DNA of 64,000 bases from Hemicentrotus pulcherrimus (GCA_003118195.1 BEXV01000034.1:49945-113944), one strand, 5' to 3'; shown: positions 24,288-38,233, numbered from the stretch's first letter. The notes: generated by a model not told the origin, from the sequence alone. Made by a program: numbers and translations.

Positions 24288-26457
24288 TCTGCAGATCATA
24301 TGATCAGATTTGATATCTGCTCTGTTTTGGGTAAGCATGCATCAGCTAAACAATCTGTTATAGGCTTTGGTGTCTGTCCTCTGCAGCCACATCTCTCTAA
24401 AAATACACAAGGCATCTGTGATTGTAGGAACAAGTTATAAATATTTTAAGATCTAACTTTATCCCTGAAGGCTTGATTTGTAATTGACTTTATAAACAAT
24501 TTCCGATTATATACTTAGCAATGTGAAATATTAACCTTTTGTTATAAGGGTTTACTACTGCAGTCACTAGTTTAATGGTACATAAAGCATCCTGTTCTTG
24601 AAAGCAATGTGATGAAGATTTTGTATGTTGTAATTTTTCAATTCATAAGGAAATGAACATATTTCAATCATGTCAACAACATTCTAAAGCACAACATATA
24701 ACAGCTGAAGAGCTGTTTAAAAGTAACAATTAAACAAATTTTTTTGAGGTACAGCAGGGATATATCTCTTGGTCTTGTCGACCAGTGCAGAGCAAGACAA
24801 GGAGACCCCTCCATCCTGACAGACAAACTGTTGCCATGCTGTTGCAAATGGCATGACTTTTTTGCTGTGAGGAAGTATCAAAAGAAGGTGGAGATCTTCT
24901 GAGGAAATCTCTTAGAGTTTAACTCAGGACTATAATCCCAAGTCTAAACCCGATAATACTCAGTCAGCGGATAGATATATCCTCATACCACGAATGCACA
25001 CGTATTCCTCATCTTTTGAATGTTTCTTAACTCTCTGAAGCAGTTACATTGGCAATATCAAGCAAAAGACACGAATGAGAAAGTCTCATTTTTTTTTCTG
25101 AACCAGTACACATTATTACTAAAAAAGAGATTAAGTCTATCAAAAACTAGACTACTGTATATGCCTGCCTTGAAACATGTTCATATTAATTTATTGAGAT
25201 CATGAACTTGAAGCAAGTCGGAAACCACCTCCCACAGCACTGGTTGGTTTCTAGCGACTTGTGTCAAGACTGTGTTCCGAGTCTATGTGCATGATCTTCC
25301 TGTTTGGGTATAAATTGAGACAGCAGAAAATGTTGCAGTGATCTCCTGTTCACATTGGAACCCCTTACCACTTCTATCTTGCTTCCAATCTAGAAAACAT
25401 TTTTTCCTGTTATAAATTGAAAGTATGTGGCATGTATGATTGCGGGACCAATGCTCTAGCAACAATTTTTCTGCCATCATCTCCAACTAACCACATTAGG
25501 CCCATTTACACAGCAAAAAAAAAACATTTTGAAAAATCATCCTTTAATTCTTTGGACTGCCATTAACACACTTGAAAACCCCTTAAGTAACCGTCTGTAT
25601 TTGGTAATTCTTTGTTTCTTTTGTGAGTGAGTTGTGCGCACGGGCCACTTTGTCGCTGTCCTGCATGCGTTAGCACGGAGGAAAGGAGATTCATGTGCCT
25701 AATGTGAGATGAAAATGAGAAGAAAAAAAAATGGTTTTAGCTTGTAGTGTAAATGAAGCTACTCATAACTTCAACCCAGGACACAACATTTCACCTAATC
25801 CTGAACTGAAGCTACCCATATGATTTTAAAAACCATCAATAAACGATTAACCATTCCCACCAATCTTTCTTCGAGTGAAATCCTTTTAGCCTTTAAGATA
25901 ACTGAGATGATCCTATCCTTGATAGAATATTTCCACATCCCTTTCTTTCCAACTTAAACTCATCCTCCCTACGGAAAACTACAGGTCATTAGAATTTCTT
26001 GATGGGGAAATTGAGACAAATTGGTTGTACTAAAATAGCAAATATAGACCTGCTCTATTTCATTCAATGCCATTTATCATCTTCCAAGTTTAATGATTCT
26101 CTACCAAATAATAGGTAATTAAATCATAGTAACATAGATAGGGTCAGATGCACCTGCAACACTTGCTCCATGGTAATTCCCTATACTAGCTGAATTGACA
26201 AATTTTAACCCTGGACATCTTCACTTTACCTAACCCATCTGACAAAATAAAGCCCAGATCAAATGTTGGATCACCAAAAGAAAGTGACAATTATTAATCA
26301 ATTAATTAATCAATTCATTCATTTTTTTATTTCAACAGGGTAGCTTTCTCAGTTAAGCCCTGCGAATGAAAGGTTACAGGTACAGGGGAAATTACACAAT
26401 TTAAATATATACATAACAAAATATCAAGTTTCATAAGTTTTTAAGTCACATTTCAAA

Positions 26458-26511
26458 GACAGAAGGGCATTAACTCTAAACTTACAAATAGGGTCAATAC
26501 CCTTCTGGCTC
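26458..26511 (+). repeat. Hairpin-family copy H3
   Basis: Left arm gacagaagggcattaact, right arm gtcaatacccttctggctc, with a loop of about 15 nt. Confidence 0.7.
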
Positions 26512-27656
26512 TTAGCAATCAATATAAAAATATCTTGGCTCGGTTTGGAAATATTTCATGCTGTACTTTACTTTTTACCAAAATATAAATGAAATAGAAT
26601 TAGAATTTTCACCCATCTAAGATCATTAATCTTATCTTTTTAAAACACAGTTTCAGACAAAATATATTAAACAAAATTTCGGTTTTTATGTCTAACCACA
26701 TCTTGGTGTAAAATCTAATCATTTGACATAGCACTGTTCTTTGGACATCTTTCAGCATGGTCGTTTTCAATGATTTCCTTGAAATGGCTACAAGAGGGAA
26801 TAATGGTGCGTCATCCTTGCACGGCCAATTAACATCTGCAACCAAAATATATTTCCAAACTTGGTCGAACCAAGAAGCAGAACGGCTATGCAATCTGCAA
26901 ACAATCCGGTGCAAAACTGACACATGCTGGCTGGCTGGCCGACTGACCAGAACGGCAAGCCGTCTAGCTTGCGTGCTGTAATTGGGTTATTTACTGGCTT
27001 CTTGAGGAAGTTGCGTTTGTTATACTGGTCCGGGTACGATGAGCATCGACGACGAGTGAAGAGCTAATGTCTGAAGGTTTCACTCTTAATGATTTCTGAT
27101 GTGGCGTGGAGGGTGGCTGGGATTGATTGGAAATCATCCGTAATTTACAAGTTTCCTGAGACTTTAATTGATCACAAAAAAAATCCATTATCAGCATGAC
27201 TGAGCAGAAAGGATGGGTATCAGTCTTGCAAATTATCTAATATTAGAACATTATTTTTTATAAAAAGCTATTTTAAAAGAGCTTGTCTCATTTCTGTGTA
27301 CTTGAAAGTAGCCTCCTCAACAGAGTGATGGAGGGAGTACAGAAAGTTATAATTAAAGAGCATATTTCTGGCATTGGTATAGACTAAACTTCAGATACCT
27401 ACGTATGTTGAGTAAAAAAACACACAGATCTTTCTTTAGTGTTTATACAGCTCTCTTCAGCAGGCAATGTTGCTTGTAGCTAATCCACATGTCTTCAGTA
27501 TTGTATTATAGAGGTGTTAAAATTTATACACAAAAGTACAGCAATTGTCATAAAATTTGACAATAATATTCACACAAAACAAAATTTACCTATATTAAAA
27601 AAAAAAATCATTATTTTCATTATGAATACCCACCATTCTATGGCTTGTAAAAGTAG

Positions 27657-28108
27657 GTATGGAACCAATCTATCTCCTCACTACATCTTACAAAATATCA
27701 AAACATTAAAGTTTCTTGTGTGACAATGAAAGACAAAACTCTTGAAACATATCACTTCTCAGTTCTCGGAGAAGAAGTGCATAGAATGTGGGTATGGAAC
27801 CAATCTATCTCTCCACTACATCTTTAAAATCTAAATAGAATTCACACAAAATATCAAAACATTAAAGTTTCTTAATTGTGTGACAATGAAAGACAAAACT
27901 CTTGAAACATATCACTTCTCAGTTCTCGGAGAAGAAGTGCATAGAATGTGGGCATGGAACTGATCTATCTCCTCACTACATCTTAAAAATCTAAATAGAA
28001 TTCACACAAAATATCAAAACATTAAAGTTTCTTGTGTGACAATGAAAGACAAAACTCTTGAAACGTTTCACTTCTCAGTATTAATTAAAGAAGTGCATCT
28101 ATAGAATA
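27657..28108 (+). repeat. Tandem triplication, 135-160-nt unit
   Basis: Units start at 27657, 27792 and 27952 with gtatggaaccaatctatctc or a close variant. Each runs through caaaacattaaagtttctt, gtgtgacaatgaaagac, aaaactcttgaaac and cacttctcagt. Units 2 and 3 carry an extra ctaaatagaattcacac segment absent from unit 1. High identity suggests recent duplication. Confidence 0.9.
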
Positions 28109-28119
28109 AAGATGCACCC

Positions 28120-28215
28120 TGATGTCTCCCCGTTTTGAATCATCTCTGGTGGGACCATGATGGGCCTTGATGTCTCTGGAATCATCTCTGGTGGGACCAT
28201 GATGGGCCTTGATGA
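28120..28215 (+). repeat. 42-nt direct repeat, two copies
   Basis: aatcatctctggtgggacca followed by tgatgggccttgatg occurs at 28138 and again at 28180, just after the larger tandem array. Confidence 0.85.
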
Positions 28216-29569
28216 AGATGACACATTATCAACACCTTTCTGACAGATGTCATCAGACTGTTTCCATTGCCTGGATATTTGATCTCAATTCAAGATGATT
28301 TTGAAATGGTGATTCAATCTCTTTCATGGTTTTTTATTTGAAGTAAAAGTGATTACTCATTCACGAATGTAACGCCTTTTCTATGCTATAGCTTTATGAT
28401 TCCTTGAGTAAAGATTAAGTTAAATAACTGCTGTATCTTCTGTCTATCAGCAGATAAATAACACTGGGCTTACATTTCCTTTTCTACAAAATGAAATGAA
28501 ATAGCAATTTGAGCAATGTGAGCTAAGTGGTTTAATGTGTTCATCCAAAATGGTTCATTAAGATAATAATGCTGTCAATTCTTGCATTAAATCCATGATG
28601 CTATTAACTTTTTTTGTAATTGACAAGTTATCCTTCAGTACTACCATGTATCTACTTCTGTTCAATGGAGCAGTTAATTCAAATGCAATCAAAAATGAAT
28701 GCAAGTCATGTACACAATATTGTTGCTTGTCTAGTAATTATCATCCCATAATGATTTACATAGGTAGGAGATGGGTAGAGCACAATATCAATCATCACAC
28801 AAAAGAAAAGATGTCTACAGCAGTGAGAAAAGACCCTAATCCCACGAGGGCTGGTATTTCACACTCCTTACATTTTTCTCACTTTTTTCCCCCTTGTTTT
28901 ACACATCATGAACCTCACACTCAAGAATTCTATTTTACCAGGAAATGTTCCGAAAACTGTGAAGTGTTGTGGGTATTTTGACAATGTGTCAGACATGAGT
29001 GATTGATCTAGACTGGATATGGTTACTGGTCTTGTGTATACAACTAGGAATAGAAATGACCTCATATCTTCTTCTTCTCTATTTATTCTTTCTTTCTCCC
29101 CTCTTAATAATAATAATAATAATAGCCTAAAAGTCCACTCCAAGTTTTATTAAACCGAAACGGAAATTCTTTTTGCCCAATTGATCGTGAGCCCGGCAGC
29201 CACTGAGCAGCGCCAAATCGACGTTGCTCTATCCTTTGCTCTTCTCTATCTTGTCATGAAGGAAAAAATATCTAAGAGTAATTCAAAATTCAAAAGTAAT
29301 TTTATATCCTACAAAGTATCTTTAACTTTGTTAAAATATAATTTTCCCTTACACGGAAATAAGATTATACTTTCAAAGCCACACACTTTCATGAAATCTG
29401 TGATTAGTCAAGAATTGAGATGGACTTAACTTTCAAAAAAATGATTGAACTTTAATTCAACAATTTGTGAAAGTTCCTTTCTGCAAATACCTTTGTCGTT
29501 AAAATTTTGCAAATGTTTCAGTTCAGGAAATCATCTAGTTTGCAGCAGCTTATCCAACACAAGATAGCA

Positions 29570-29635
29570 GAGCCAAGAGGGCATTAACTCTGTGTTAAAG
29601 CGTATGAGCAAGATGATTGATCTCCCTTCTGTCTC
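29570..29635 (-). repeat. Hairpin-family copy H4 (decayed)
   Basis: The left arm gagccaagagggcattaact is good and the right arm (tctcccttctgtctc) is eroded. The loop reads ctgtgttaaagcgtatgag, the reverse complement of the loop in H1-type copies, so this copy is in opposite orientation. Confidence 0.6.
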
Positions 29636-30049
29636 CAAACAAGCAATATTTCAATTTCTTTCTATTTTCTCTCTAATCAATGATTCAAAAGCTGTTACGT
29701 AAACCTAATACTTCCTGGGTAATCTCTCTAATGCCTCTGACCTATTAGCAATCTGAATATCTTTATTCCTTGGATTAATACTGCTGTGATTAATGCCATA
29801 TTAGTCATTCAAACTATCTAGATATGTTTCATTTCATTTGCCTTTTAAAGGGGCGCTACTAGAACATAGAGAGGCAAATATGAAGAAAAGAAATCTATCT
29901 CTTATTTTGGAGAGGGAGAAATGATTTACTGAAAAAGTGCTATTATTCATAAGTAATAATAGAAAGATCATATGACTCCTGATTTTACTGGGGCTCTAAA
30001 TCACCTTTACTGACCACCTGCAAATACATTTGAATAAGTTCAACAGTAA

Positions 30050-30360
30050 AAATCCATTTTAATAGAAACAGCCGAGAAGATATAACATGAAGAGGGAAAG
30101 AAGGAATAAGATAAGAGTGTAGAAAAGAGTGGGATATAGAGGAGATAGATGGAATAGAGAAAAGGAAGAGATAGAAGGAACAGAATAGAGGAAGGAAATA
30201 GAAGGAATAGAAAATATGAAGACAAGGAAGGAAAAGAAAAAATTAAAGATAAGGATGGGAAAACGGTAAAAAAAAAGAAGAGAGAATTAGAAGAGAAAAA
30301 AAGGAATCAATGAATAGTATTATAAGATATAGGCTATAGTATAAAGAGAAAAACAAGAAT
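30050..30360 (+). repeat. Purine-rich imperfect repeat tract
   Basis: About 300 nt with very few pyrimidines, built from variants of gaaggaatagagaaa. Possible triplex-forming sequence; no coding content. Confidence 0.75.
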
Positions 30361-31476
30361 TAATGGAAAGCAACCTGTCACCATGCATCTTTAGGAGGTC
30401 ACCTAAAATTAAGCCATCAATACTGAGGATCCTATGCGATTTCTGACTCACACAGCTCTCAGTCCCATGCATAAACTTCCTGCGTTGTTACTTCTGTTGC
30501 TCTATGGGCGTGTCAGGTGAGAAACTATTTGGCGAGATTAAATTTAGAACACGGGGGAATTCAGAAAAAGAATCACTTTCCTTTTGAGCAAACGTGATGA
30601 AATGGGAGGTAACCGACCACTGATGAGCACAAACTGTGAAGCTTGAACTTTTGTTTAATTAGATATAGGCCTCTCAGTGAACCTTCATTAAGTTCATTCA
30701 ACTTCCTATATCTTAAAGGCACATAGTAGACACAGATTTATACTTTTGACCTGGTCTTGATTAAGTTAAATTACCTTTTTACATGAGCAATGAAATAAAA
30801 CCTCAATTGATTCACTTTTTATATTCAATACTCTAAAGAGATTTTTCATGCTGATGACATGGTTTACTTGAATGTTTAGTAAAGGACTTTAGGTTAATCA
30901 GTGTTTCAAACTTATTATCAAGTACATATCCCAACTGAGTTTCCAGTAATATGTATTTCTGTTAACAGATAAAACCAAATATAAATAACCAATATCATAT
31001 GATGTGATATATATCTAGTTTATGTCATCTATCTCATATACGTATCTAAACTTCACTTAATTTTTGTGACTGCTATACTCAGAAGTGCTACATTGGAGTG
31101 TATCAAGTGAACTGAGAAACTTTCTTTATCTTGGCAGCTAGTTGATTTGGTTCTTTAAAATTTCTCCTCCATTATCTCATCATTTCCAACTTGTCTAATA
31201 TAACTAGAGATAAAATTGCAGTAGTAATAATTGAAGTTCTTTACATAACCATATCATTTGCCTATACTTGGGATCTTCGGTTCATTCAAGGAATTTGTTT
31301 ACAAATGACTTCCCTTTTTCAGTCAATTTCTTCAACCTTCTCCCTGGCCGCCACTGAGCCCTAGCTCCCTGCAGGCCCATTATCATCATCCTGCAACCCA
31401 GCTGATTGAAAGGTCCTCTCCCACCTGAGTACATCTCCCCCCATGCAGGAAATGGGATTTCTCAAGCCAAGAGTTG

Positions 31477-31490
31477 GTTGCCATGGTGAC
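31477..31490 (-). promoter_or_regulatory. Perfect RFX X-box motif within a GC-richer intronic patch
   Basis: On the minus strand the site reads gtcaccatggcaac, which fits the RFX X-box consensus (GTHNCC-AT-RGNAAC). Two inverted CCAAT boxes (attgg at 31512-31516 and 31546-31550) follow within 60 nt in a patch (about 31340-31560) distinctly richer in GC than the surrounding intron. An enhancer or an alternative promoter is possible. The motif match is seen; function is inference. Confidence 0.4.
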
Positions 31491-31559
31491 AAGGTCCAGT
31501 GGGCCCATCTGATTGGTTAAAAGCTGTCAAAGTCCATCTGACCTGATTGGACAAGGTAG

Positions 31560-31870
31560 AGCTAGTCTTGAAAACTAGGTTTTGCTGTGTTTGTTCTTTG
31601 TTTCTTCAATTTGAATGATATAGATTATAGACTAGAAACGTAACAATAAATCTTTAATTGCATGGTTGCTTGTCTAGAAAAACAGACCTAGGTTTTGTCA
31701 TGGCCTTTGCTTCCTTTTGGATATTAATTTTAACAATACCAATTTGTAACTCACAAAGAAAGCAGACTTGCATGGTTGATAGTCTTGAAAAACAGACACA
31801 GATTTTGTTTTGTTCTTGGCGTTCTTTTAACCAATAATTTCAACATTACACCAAATTCTAACTAATACCA
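31560..31870 (+). repeat. Diverged tandem repeat, about 105-nt unit, three copies
   Basis: tagtcttgaaaactaggttt (31564), tgtctagaaaaacagaccta (31672) and agtcttgaaaaacagacaca (31782) each lead into ttttg...tttgttctt-like and caatttgtaac/aaattctaac sequence. Confidence 0.6.
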
Positions 31871-32211
31871 TGTATGAAAGAACCATATTAATACTTCTTT
31901 AATTCAATTCTAGCAAATTCTACAAAAAAAATTTCACTGTAATAATCAGAGGCACAAGCCGATGACCAGGCAGAGGAAAATACCCTTAACATTAAATTCT
32001 TCGCTACTTCTAATCCAATAATTCAGATCTACGTGTATGTAATCTGAAGCTTACGTATCTGGAGGGGGAAGATACACCGAATACGTTAAACTTGTTATTA
32101 AAGAAATGAAAAACATCCTCAGCCGACCAGTCACCGACATATCTCAACAGACACAGGTGGTGTGTAACCGAAGATAGGGCCACCAGGCACGTACCTCTAA
32201 ATCATCTGCTG

Positions 32212-32266
32212 GAGCCAGAAGGGCATTAACTCATATACTATTAATACAGACTTATGCCCTTATGAC
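32212..32266 (+). repeat. Hairpin-family copy H5
   Basis: Left arm gagccagaagggcattaact is the consensus; the loop is catatactattaatacag; the right arm (acttatgcccttatgac) is partly decayed. The left outer flank aatcatctgctg fits the extended consensus. Confidence 0.75.
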
Positions 32267-34545
32267 AACGAAATACCAAATACAACACATGCTCCGTAAA
32301 TCCATGAAGAGACATTGTGGGGAAGAGAGGTGGAACGTCTAGATCATTATGTCGTTGTTACATGATTGTTTATCCTCTGCCTAACCCTAATAGCTACTGA
32401 TAATCATTAATACTGAAGACTGGTATCATCTTACTGAATTTCGACTATAGTTTTCAGTCCTTTACCTACTGAAAAACAGGTCTTTCCTCTAGATGACTAT
32501 ATTCTAAATTATTTTCAGTAGTGGTTATCGTGATTCTATTAAGTTTACAAATCTGAAATTCTGAATGAAGAAAAATGAATTTATGTTCATTTATAAAAAA
32601 AGCTAAGATAAATTACATAGTGTTATTTCATTAAGTCCATACAAAAATCATAAGCAAAATAACAAATTTCATGATTTAGGCTGTTTACATGAGTATATTG
32701 ACAAGACAATGTTTTTTCTTCTTAGAGAATCAGAACTCTTAAAAAATACATGTAACTATTTTGTTTGTTACATAGAAACTAACTCGTAACTCGAATGCAC
32801 ATAGGCCTACCAAAAATCTAAAATACCACGCAAATACTCAAAAAAATATAAAGCTTGAGTGCATCAGAGTACATCTCTGCATGTCATTAAATGTTCAAAC
32901 CAGTTTCCTCTGCTACAGTAATCCCTGGCAAGAAAAGTTCGCTATATTTATCCAGATGAGATTTCCAGATGCCTTTGTCTCTTCATGACCCCATTGATGA
33001 TCTTATAAAGCCCGTCGGATTATAAAGATGATGAGGGTAAAATTTACCTTTATGAGGTAAGCGTTGATGGAGGGAACAAGAAATGGAAGAGACCAGTCTT
33101 CAAAAGCAAGTTTTAGCTTTTTTATGAATTATTAAAATAAAAAAAACCTTGAGCTTAATCTGATGTATTACACAATCTAAACATGATTTTTAAAAATTGC
33201 CCCTAAATTTATTTCTAGTCTTTCAATCAGGCTAAATACACTGATATTACACAAAGTATGAACTTATAGCAGGCCTCCACTCAGGGGAGGTACAGATTTG
33301 AAGCTGATTTTAAGGCTAAACTAAAATGTATCTTTAGTTCCTATTCAAAAGTCAAGTAATATTGCTCCAAGTAATATTGCTGCAAGATGTTAATTGTTTT
33401 GCATCAGGTCATACACCCCTTTGTAACTGATTACTTACAGATGACACCTCTTCAGAAAAAAACTTAAAAACTTAAAAAACTCATACTCTTTTCAATACCA
33501 CTCCATGAACAAAAACAAAAACATGTCTACTTTACAAAAAACTCCTTTCCAGCATTTTAAAAATAATTTTCCAGTTTAAAAGATACATCTACTTCATATC
33601 AAACAGGTAAACTACAGAATGATGGAATGGAATAATATTTCTTATCCTACTACTATCCCCCCAAACTAGGTTTGTGAACTGCCCTGATCTCTCTCCTTAA
33701 AGTACTACTACATCTCAATCAACACCTCCAGGATCAAGTGCATATTCCAAGTTCATGCCTACCGCCCGGAGTTGTTCTTGCGGTCTACCTAAAACCAGCC
33801 AACTGCAGCCACGTAAATATTTGTATTTCCAGCCTGTTGTGCCGCATGTTTCAACCCCCTTATTGCTGCAAGGTGATGATCCCCTGTAGCCTCGGAATAG
33901 TCATCCTCTTGCTAGTTAGAGTTTCATGTTTTTATGCTTTAAATTGGCCCCTCCGAACTTTCGTGATAGAAGTTGTTGTTGAAAGGTTGAAGAAACTGCT
34001 ATCAGTTTCTTTTTCGTTGTAAATATTATCATCATCACAACAGAATGGTCATCAAGTGTACTTTGGAGAATAGGTTAAGGATTTGGACTATCGTTTCCTC
34101 TGATCATTATTCTTAGACTGTAAATTCCAAGAATCTTTTGTGATACGTGGCTGTATGGAACACATATTTTGTTCTCAATTTCATATTTGAGATAGCAATT
34201 TTAGAAAATAATCATTGAATGTACTGATTAATCAATTTATTATTTTTGCATTCATTCCTCCTCCTCCTCATCCTCTTCTCTCTCTCTGCCTTCCTCCTTT
34301 GTAATTTAAGGCAGACAAATTCCTTCTTTCTTCCACATCCCTTAGACTTCCATCACTATTTGATAGTTTACAGCAGGCAACCTAGTCATCAATCCTTGTC
34401 TATAGTGGAAGGCTTTGTCAACGTTTCCATCATTTTTTTTTCTTCCATGATAAATGATCAGAAAACGGATTCGATTGCATCAGTTGCTTGGCTGGTAATT
34501 AAAAAATAAAAAATAAACACAAGTAAGAATCTTGCAATTTCTTAC

Positions 34546-34714
34546 CTGGTAGTTTACAGCAGACGACCCCAGTCATTAGTCCGGGTCTATAGTGGCAGGC
34601 TCTGTCAAAGTGTGAATCAAGACAGCAGCTTGCATCGATTCTTCCCGACGCTATACATGATGACTGCCCTTTGTTTTGATGTGGACAATGCTTGCCAATA
34701 CCTCCTAAATCATC
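34546..34714 (-). CDS. Exon: cysteine module B1
   Basis: The exon lies between acceptor caatttacag| and donor g|gtaagaa: 56 complete codons plus 1 nt, entering in phase 0 and leaving in phase 1. It begins DDLGGIGKHC and ends GLMTGVVCCKLP. Seven cysteines are placed as C, C, CC, C, CC. The core GRIDASCC lies at residues 24-31. It aligns with the 12043-12287 exon (LGGIGRHC, GRID, GLLSGVLCC), so it is the first copy of a duplicated module. It always follows module A, and together they look like one A-B unit. Its split last codon joins the Ig exon as Glu, giving KLPEIPPAIQ across the junction. The function is unknown; it is presumably a disulfide-rich extracellular domain. Confidence 0.88.
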
Positions 34715-36386
34715 CTGTAAATTGAGATTAAAGATAATGAAATTAAAAGTAAATTAGGTCTAAATGTCTTATGTCTGCCATATGGTTTGTTACAGATCTA
34801 TATAATGCCTGACATTTGGGTATACTAGAGAGTAGATATAATTATCTATTGCAAGTGACATTTCCGATGCCAATTGATAAATATGAATAAAATCTCTACG
34901 AACTAAATGGTCATTGTAAGAATGCAAAATCATTGTTGCTGATTGCCTCACATAATAAAACAAAGCTAATTGTTGTATATTTAAAAAATGTATATGAACA
35001 ACTTAAGCGTGTAAACTATTAACCCTGTTCCACAAATTATATGTAAATGGTCCATCTTGATTGTCATACATAAATTCAATCTGTATTTGTAAAAAAAATT
35101 ACATTTGAAATTTTTAAACTTATCATGTGTCATATTGTATCAACAATTCATCACATTTTCAAATGACCAACTAGACAAATGAATGAACATCGTTTGATCG
35201 CATTGCGAAAGAAAATCCCCTTCTCTCTCTCTCTCTGTTGAAATTAAGACCACCTGTTCCTACCAACTCAAATAATACAATAAGTTAAGAACCTCCCGGC
35301 AGGATTAGTCAAAGAATCCTTCTAAATGATGTCATAAATAAGAGCTCCTCTTAAGTGCCCTCTATATCTACACTCTCCAATGCTCTGTCACAGCTCGCCA
35401 TCGAAGGGCCTCTTAAGACACTCTGAGGTGTATAAAACCTCATACAATCGTTACAAGTGTGTTTGTTTAGCTTTCTATGACACCCTTCTCTTAATACGTT
35501 GGACCATCATCCCTCCAGGTTTTACCTCTTCAATGTCAGAAACCTCCTAGACAATGGGGGGAAAAGATCAGTTAGCTGCACTCCTAAGCAGCAAAGTACT
35601 TTGAAGTGTTTTATGCCAATTTACAAATAATTGAACAGATCTTCCCTTCTTTTGGTAACTCAAAGGAAACAACTCCTGTAACAAAATGCCACAGAATGAA
35701 CAGCATGGTGGTATATAAGCTGAAATGGCAATACATGGAGAGGAAATAACGCTAGTGTAAGAAGTGGGTGCTAATTCCATCATATGGTACCTCAGATCTA
35801 TGCCAAATCCCGCTATCAAATAGACAGTGATCTTCAAACTTTATCTGTTCGCTAGCAGGGCAGGGGATATCAAGGAAAGGGAGGAACAATCAGAATTCAT
35901 ATGAAGTTTTGATAGGAAAGGATTTCTATGGTAAAAGGCCTAATCATTATACACAATTTACAGAGATTTCAAACATTTGAAAGGCTATCAAAAACTTTTC
36001 AATCTTTTCAACCTGGCTCATTGCTTGGCAGTCCACTTCTACAGATCTAAGCACATTAGGGATTTCCTTGTGCCAAATGAATATTTACCACACATGGGTC
36101 AAGAGAGTCAACTATCCATAAAATGCCTCGTCAAATTTCAAAGCACCAAGAATGTAATCACAACTGCTTTTCAAAATATCAACCTAAGGCTATTTCAAGT
36201 ACTTTGTATGTCACCTTTTGAAATGTATGAACATTACAAAGACATATTACATAATCTGAACATTTCTATAGGATACAAAGATTTTTGAAAGTAGTTGAGA
36301 CTGTATTCAAGCTAAACTCTCAACATTGTGATATGAAGAGAAGATGAACCATTTCCCAGCATGAATCTAGTCTAGTCACCAGCTAA

Positions 36387-36463
36387 AAGTCAGAAGGGTG
36401 TAAGTAAACATACCGGTATATCATTTCATATACTCCGATAACAGTTTACACCCTCCCAGCTCT
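36387..36463 (+). repeat. Hairpin-family copy H6, variant arm
   Basis: Left arm agtcagaagggtgtaagt and right arm gtttacaccctcccagctct pair with each other although both differ from the consensus (gggtgtaa/ttacaccc instead of gggcatta/taatgccc). The loop is longer, about 35 nt. Confidence 0.65.
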
Positions 36464-38233
36464 CAACAGAAGAAGGTATACTCCTCTATTCAAGCCAATG
36501 CTTGCAACACCCCCAGCCCAGGAAGACGGTGGATTTAGAAGGAGACAGACTGGATCACCCTCCGATCTGCTCCATGGTCATAGGCCTCAAGCCAAAGAAA
36601 CGCATTTAGATCGTAGGAAACTTGTAAAACAAATGCATGGGAGAAACCATGACGGAAGAGGTCTCTGGTGTTTGTCAACATTCCCCTGTAGTGGTAGCAG
36701 GACAGGTGAGAGCAACATCTCAGAATTGCAACAATCTTCCCTCTTCACACTTTAAAAACTTATTATAGGTATCTCAACGCAATGAAAATATTACTGCCCT
36801 AGAGTATCACGTGGAAAGCCAATCGTAAAGCAATACACTCAAACATTATACTCAAGTGAATGTTTTATCTTTTTGTTGGATGGGGGGGGGGGGCAAGGGA
36901 TAAAGGGTTCATTAATTTTGTTGTGCTTCTTGGTTTCTTTGTGTGCTGCTTTATGTTCTCCTTTATTTTCTCCAGACTCCACAACCGTTGACCTATAGAA
37001 TAGCAAGAAAAATTTGTTGAGGTTGATTCTATATATTCTAGCTACCGGTATACAGAAATTTTCTTTAGGTTATTGATACACAAGTCCCTCACATGAATGA
37101 GTTGCTATAGTACATCACGGTCTAGCTGTTATGATGCGTTGAGAATGAAGATCTGTTTTTTGTCAGTGGTTCAAGATTGATGAGATGGAAGGGGATGAGA
37201 TTAAGAAGGAGGAGGAGGGAAAGGGATCAAGGAGGATAACTTCTAGGAGTACAGATCCTTGGTGTTTGGATACCATGGATGTCATGTTTTCGGAAGGAGT
37301 AACCCCAGCAACCTTGTGGAAGCCAGGGGTTGTGATGATGCGCCCATGTTGTGTTTTCAATGGATTACCGAAGGGTAGATTCTTCACTTTTCAAACAGAC
37401 AAAAATATGCTAGGAATTGAGTCACTTGCTTCTACAGAACTAATATTGGTATCAACTCTGTCTTTTTATCTGTCTTTGCATTCTCTTGCTCTTTGTATTC
37501 ATACTTTTTCTTGAAAAGGTGCCTCTGAAAATATGTGTTTCATTGAATATCCGTCTTTAGATTGCTTTTTGATAAGAAAAAAAAATTTGTAGCTAAGTTT
37601 TTTGCTGTCCTTCAGTCCCCTTTCCTTCTCCCAAAAGACCCCCCTTGCCTCTGATGTTATTTGTGCCTTTATTAATTATTAAATTGTCCATCTACAAGGC
37701 AAAAATTAAACTACACCAACAATTAATTTCAGCAGTCATTGACTCATTACTCATATGATAAACTTAAGCTCTCATTAAAGGTCATCTTCTAAAATTTGAC
37801 CTCTGTAAATTCTCCAATGGTATTGTCATAGATAACATCATTCAGGCCTATTTCCCATTTATAATTCCATGAGTAAACAATTACCAAAACAAAAACGTGT
37901 TTAATATGCATATTGCATACACAATAACTGTTGAAAATCTAGAACTAGGAGAAAGTTCAAGGCTTAGAGCAACAATTTAAAATTCAAATAAAGATCATCT
38001 GAATTAACACTCATTAGAGCAGAATATTCTACCTGCTGTGGTCTCCCGCTGACGAGGATTAAACAAAAGGCATCCCAATTACTGCCAATCAAAGCAAGCA
38101 TAATGAATCACTGTCTTGTCAGGGCTGTCATTATCTCATTAGAAAATGAAGATGGGGAGAGATAGACAGTCTTGGACAAACAGATCATGTAATTTGATTA
38201 ACAGCAGAGAGGGTCAGGCTTGGGTTCTGTTTG

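Larger units (their letters stand above)
21540..34545 (-). other. 13-kb intron between module B1 and the Ig domain
   Basis: It contains three clear hairpin-family copies (24231, 26458, 32212) and a decayed one (29570), the tandem triplication at 27657-28108, a purine-rich tract (30050-30360), a GC-richer patch with an X-box (31340-31560) and a degenerate three-unit repeat (31560-31870). No additional phase-1 domain exon was found. Confidence 0.75.

Noticed and set aside
27657..28215. Direct repeats considered as a CRISPR-like array
   Set aside because: Units are contiguous, much longer than CRISPR repeats, without unique spacers, and the genome is eukaryotic.
37163..37514. Overlapping frames on both strands
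   Set aside because: The frames are open on both strands with no recognisable motif; one end is Glu/Lys-rich low complexity.
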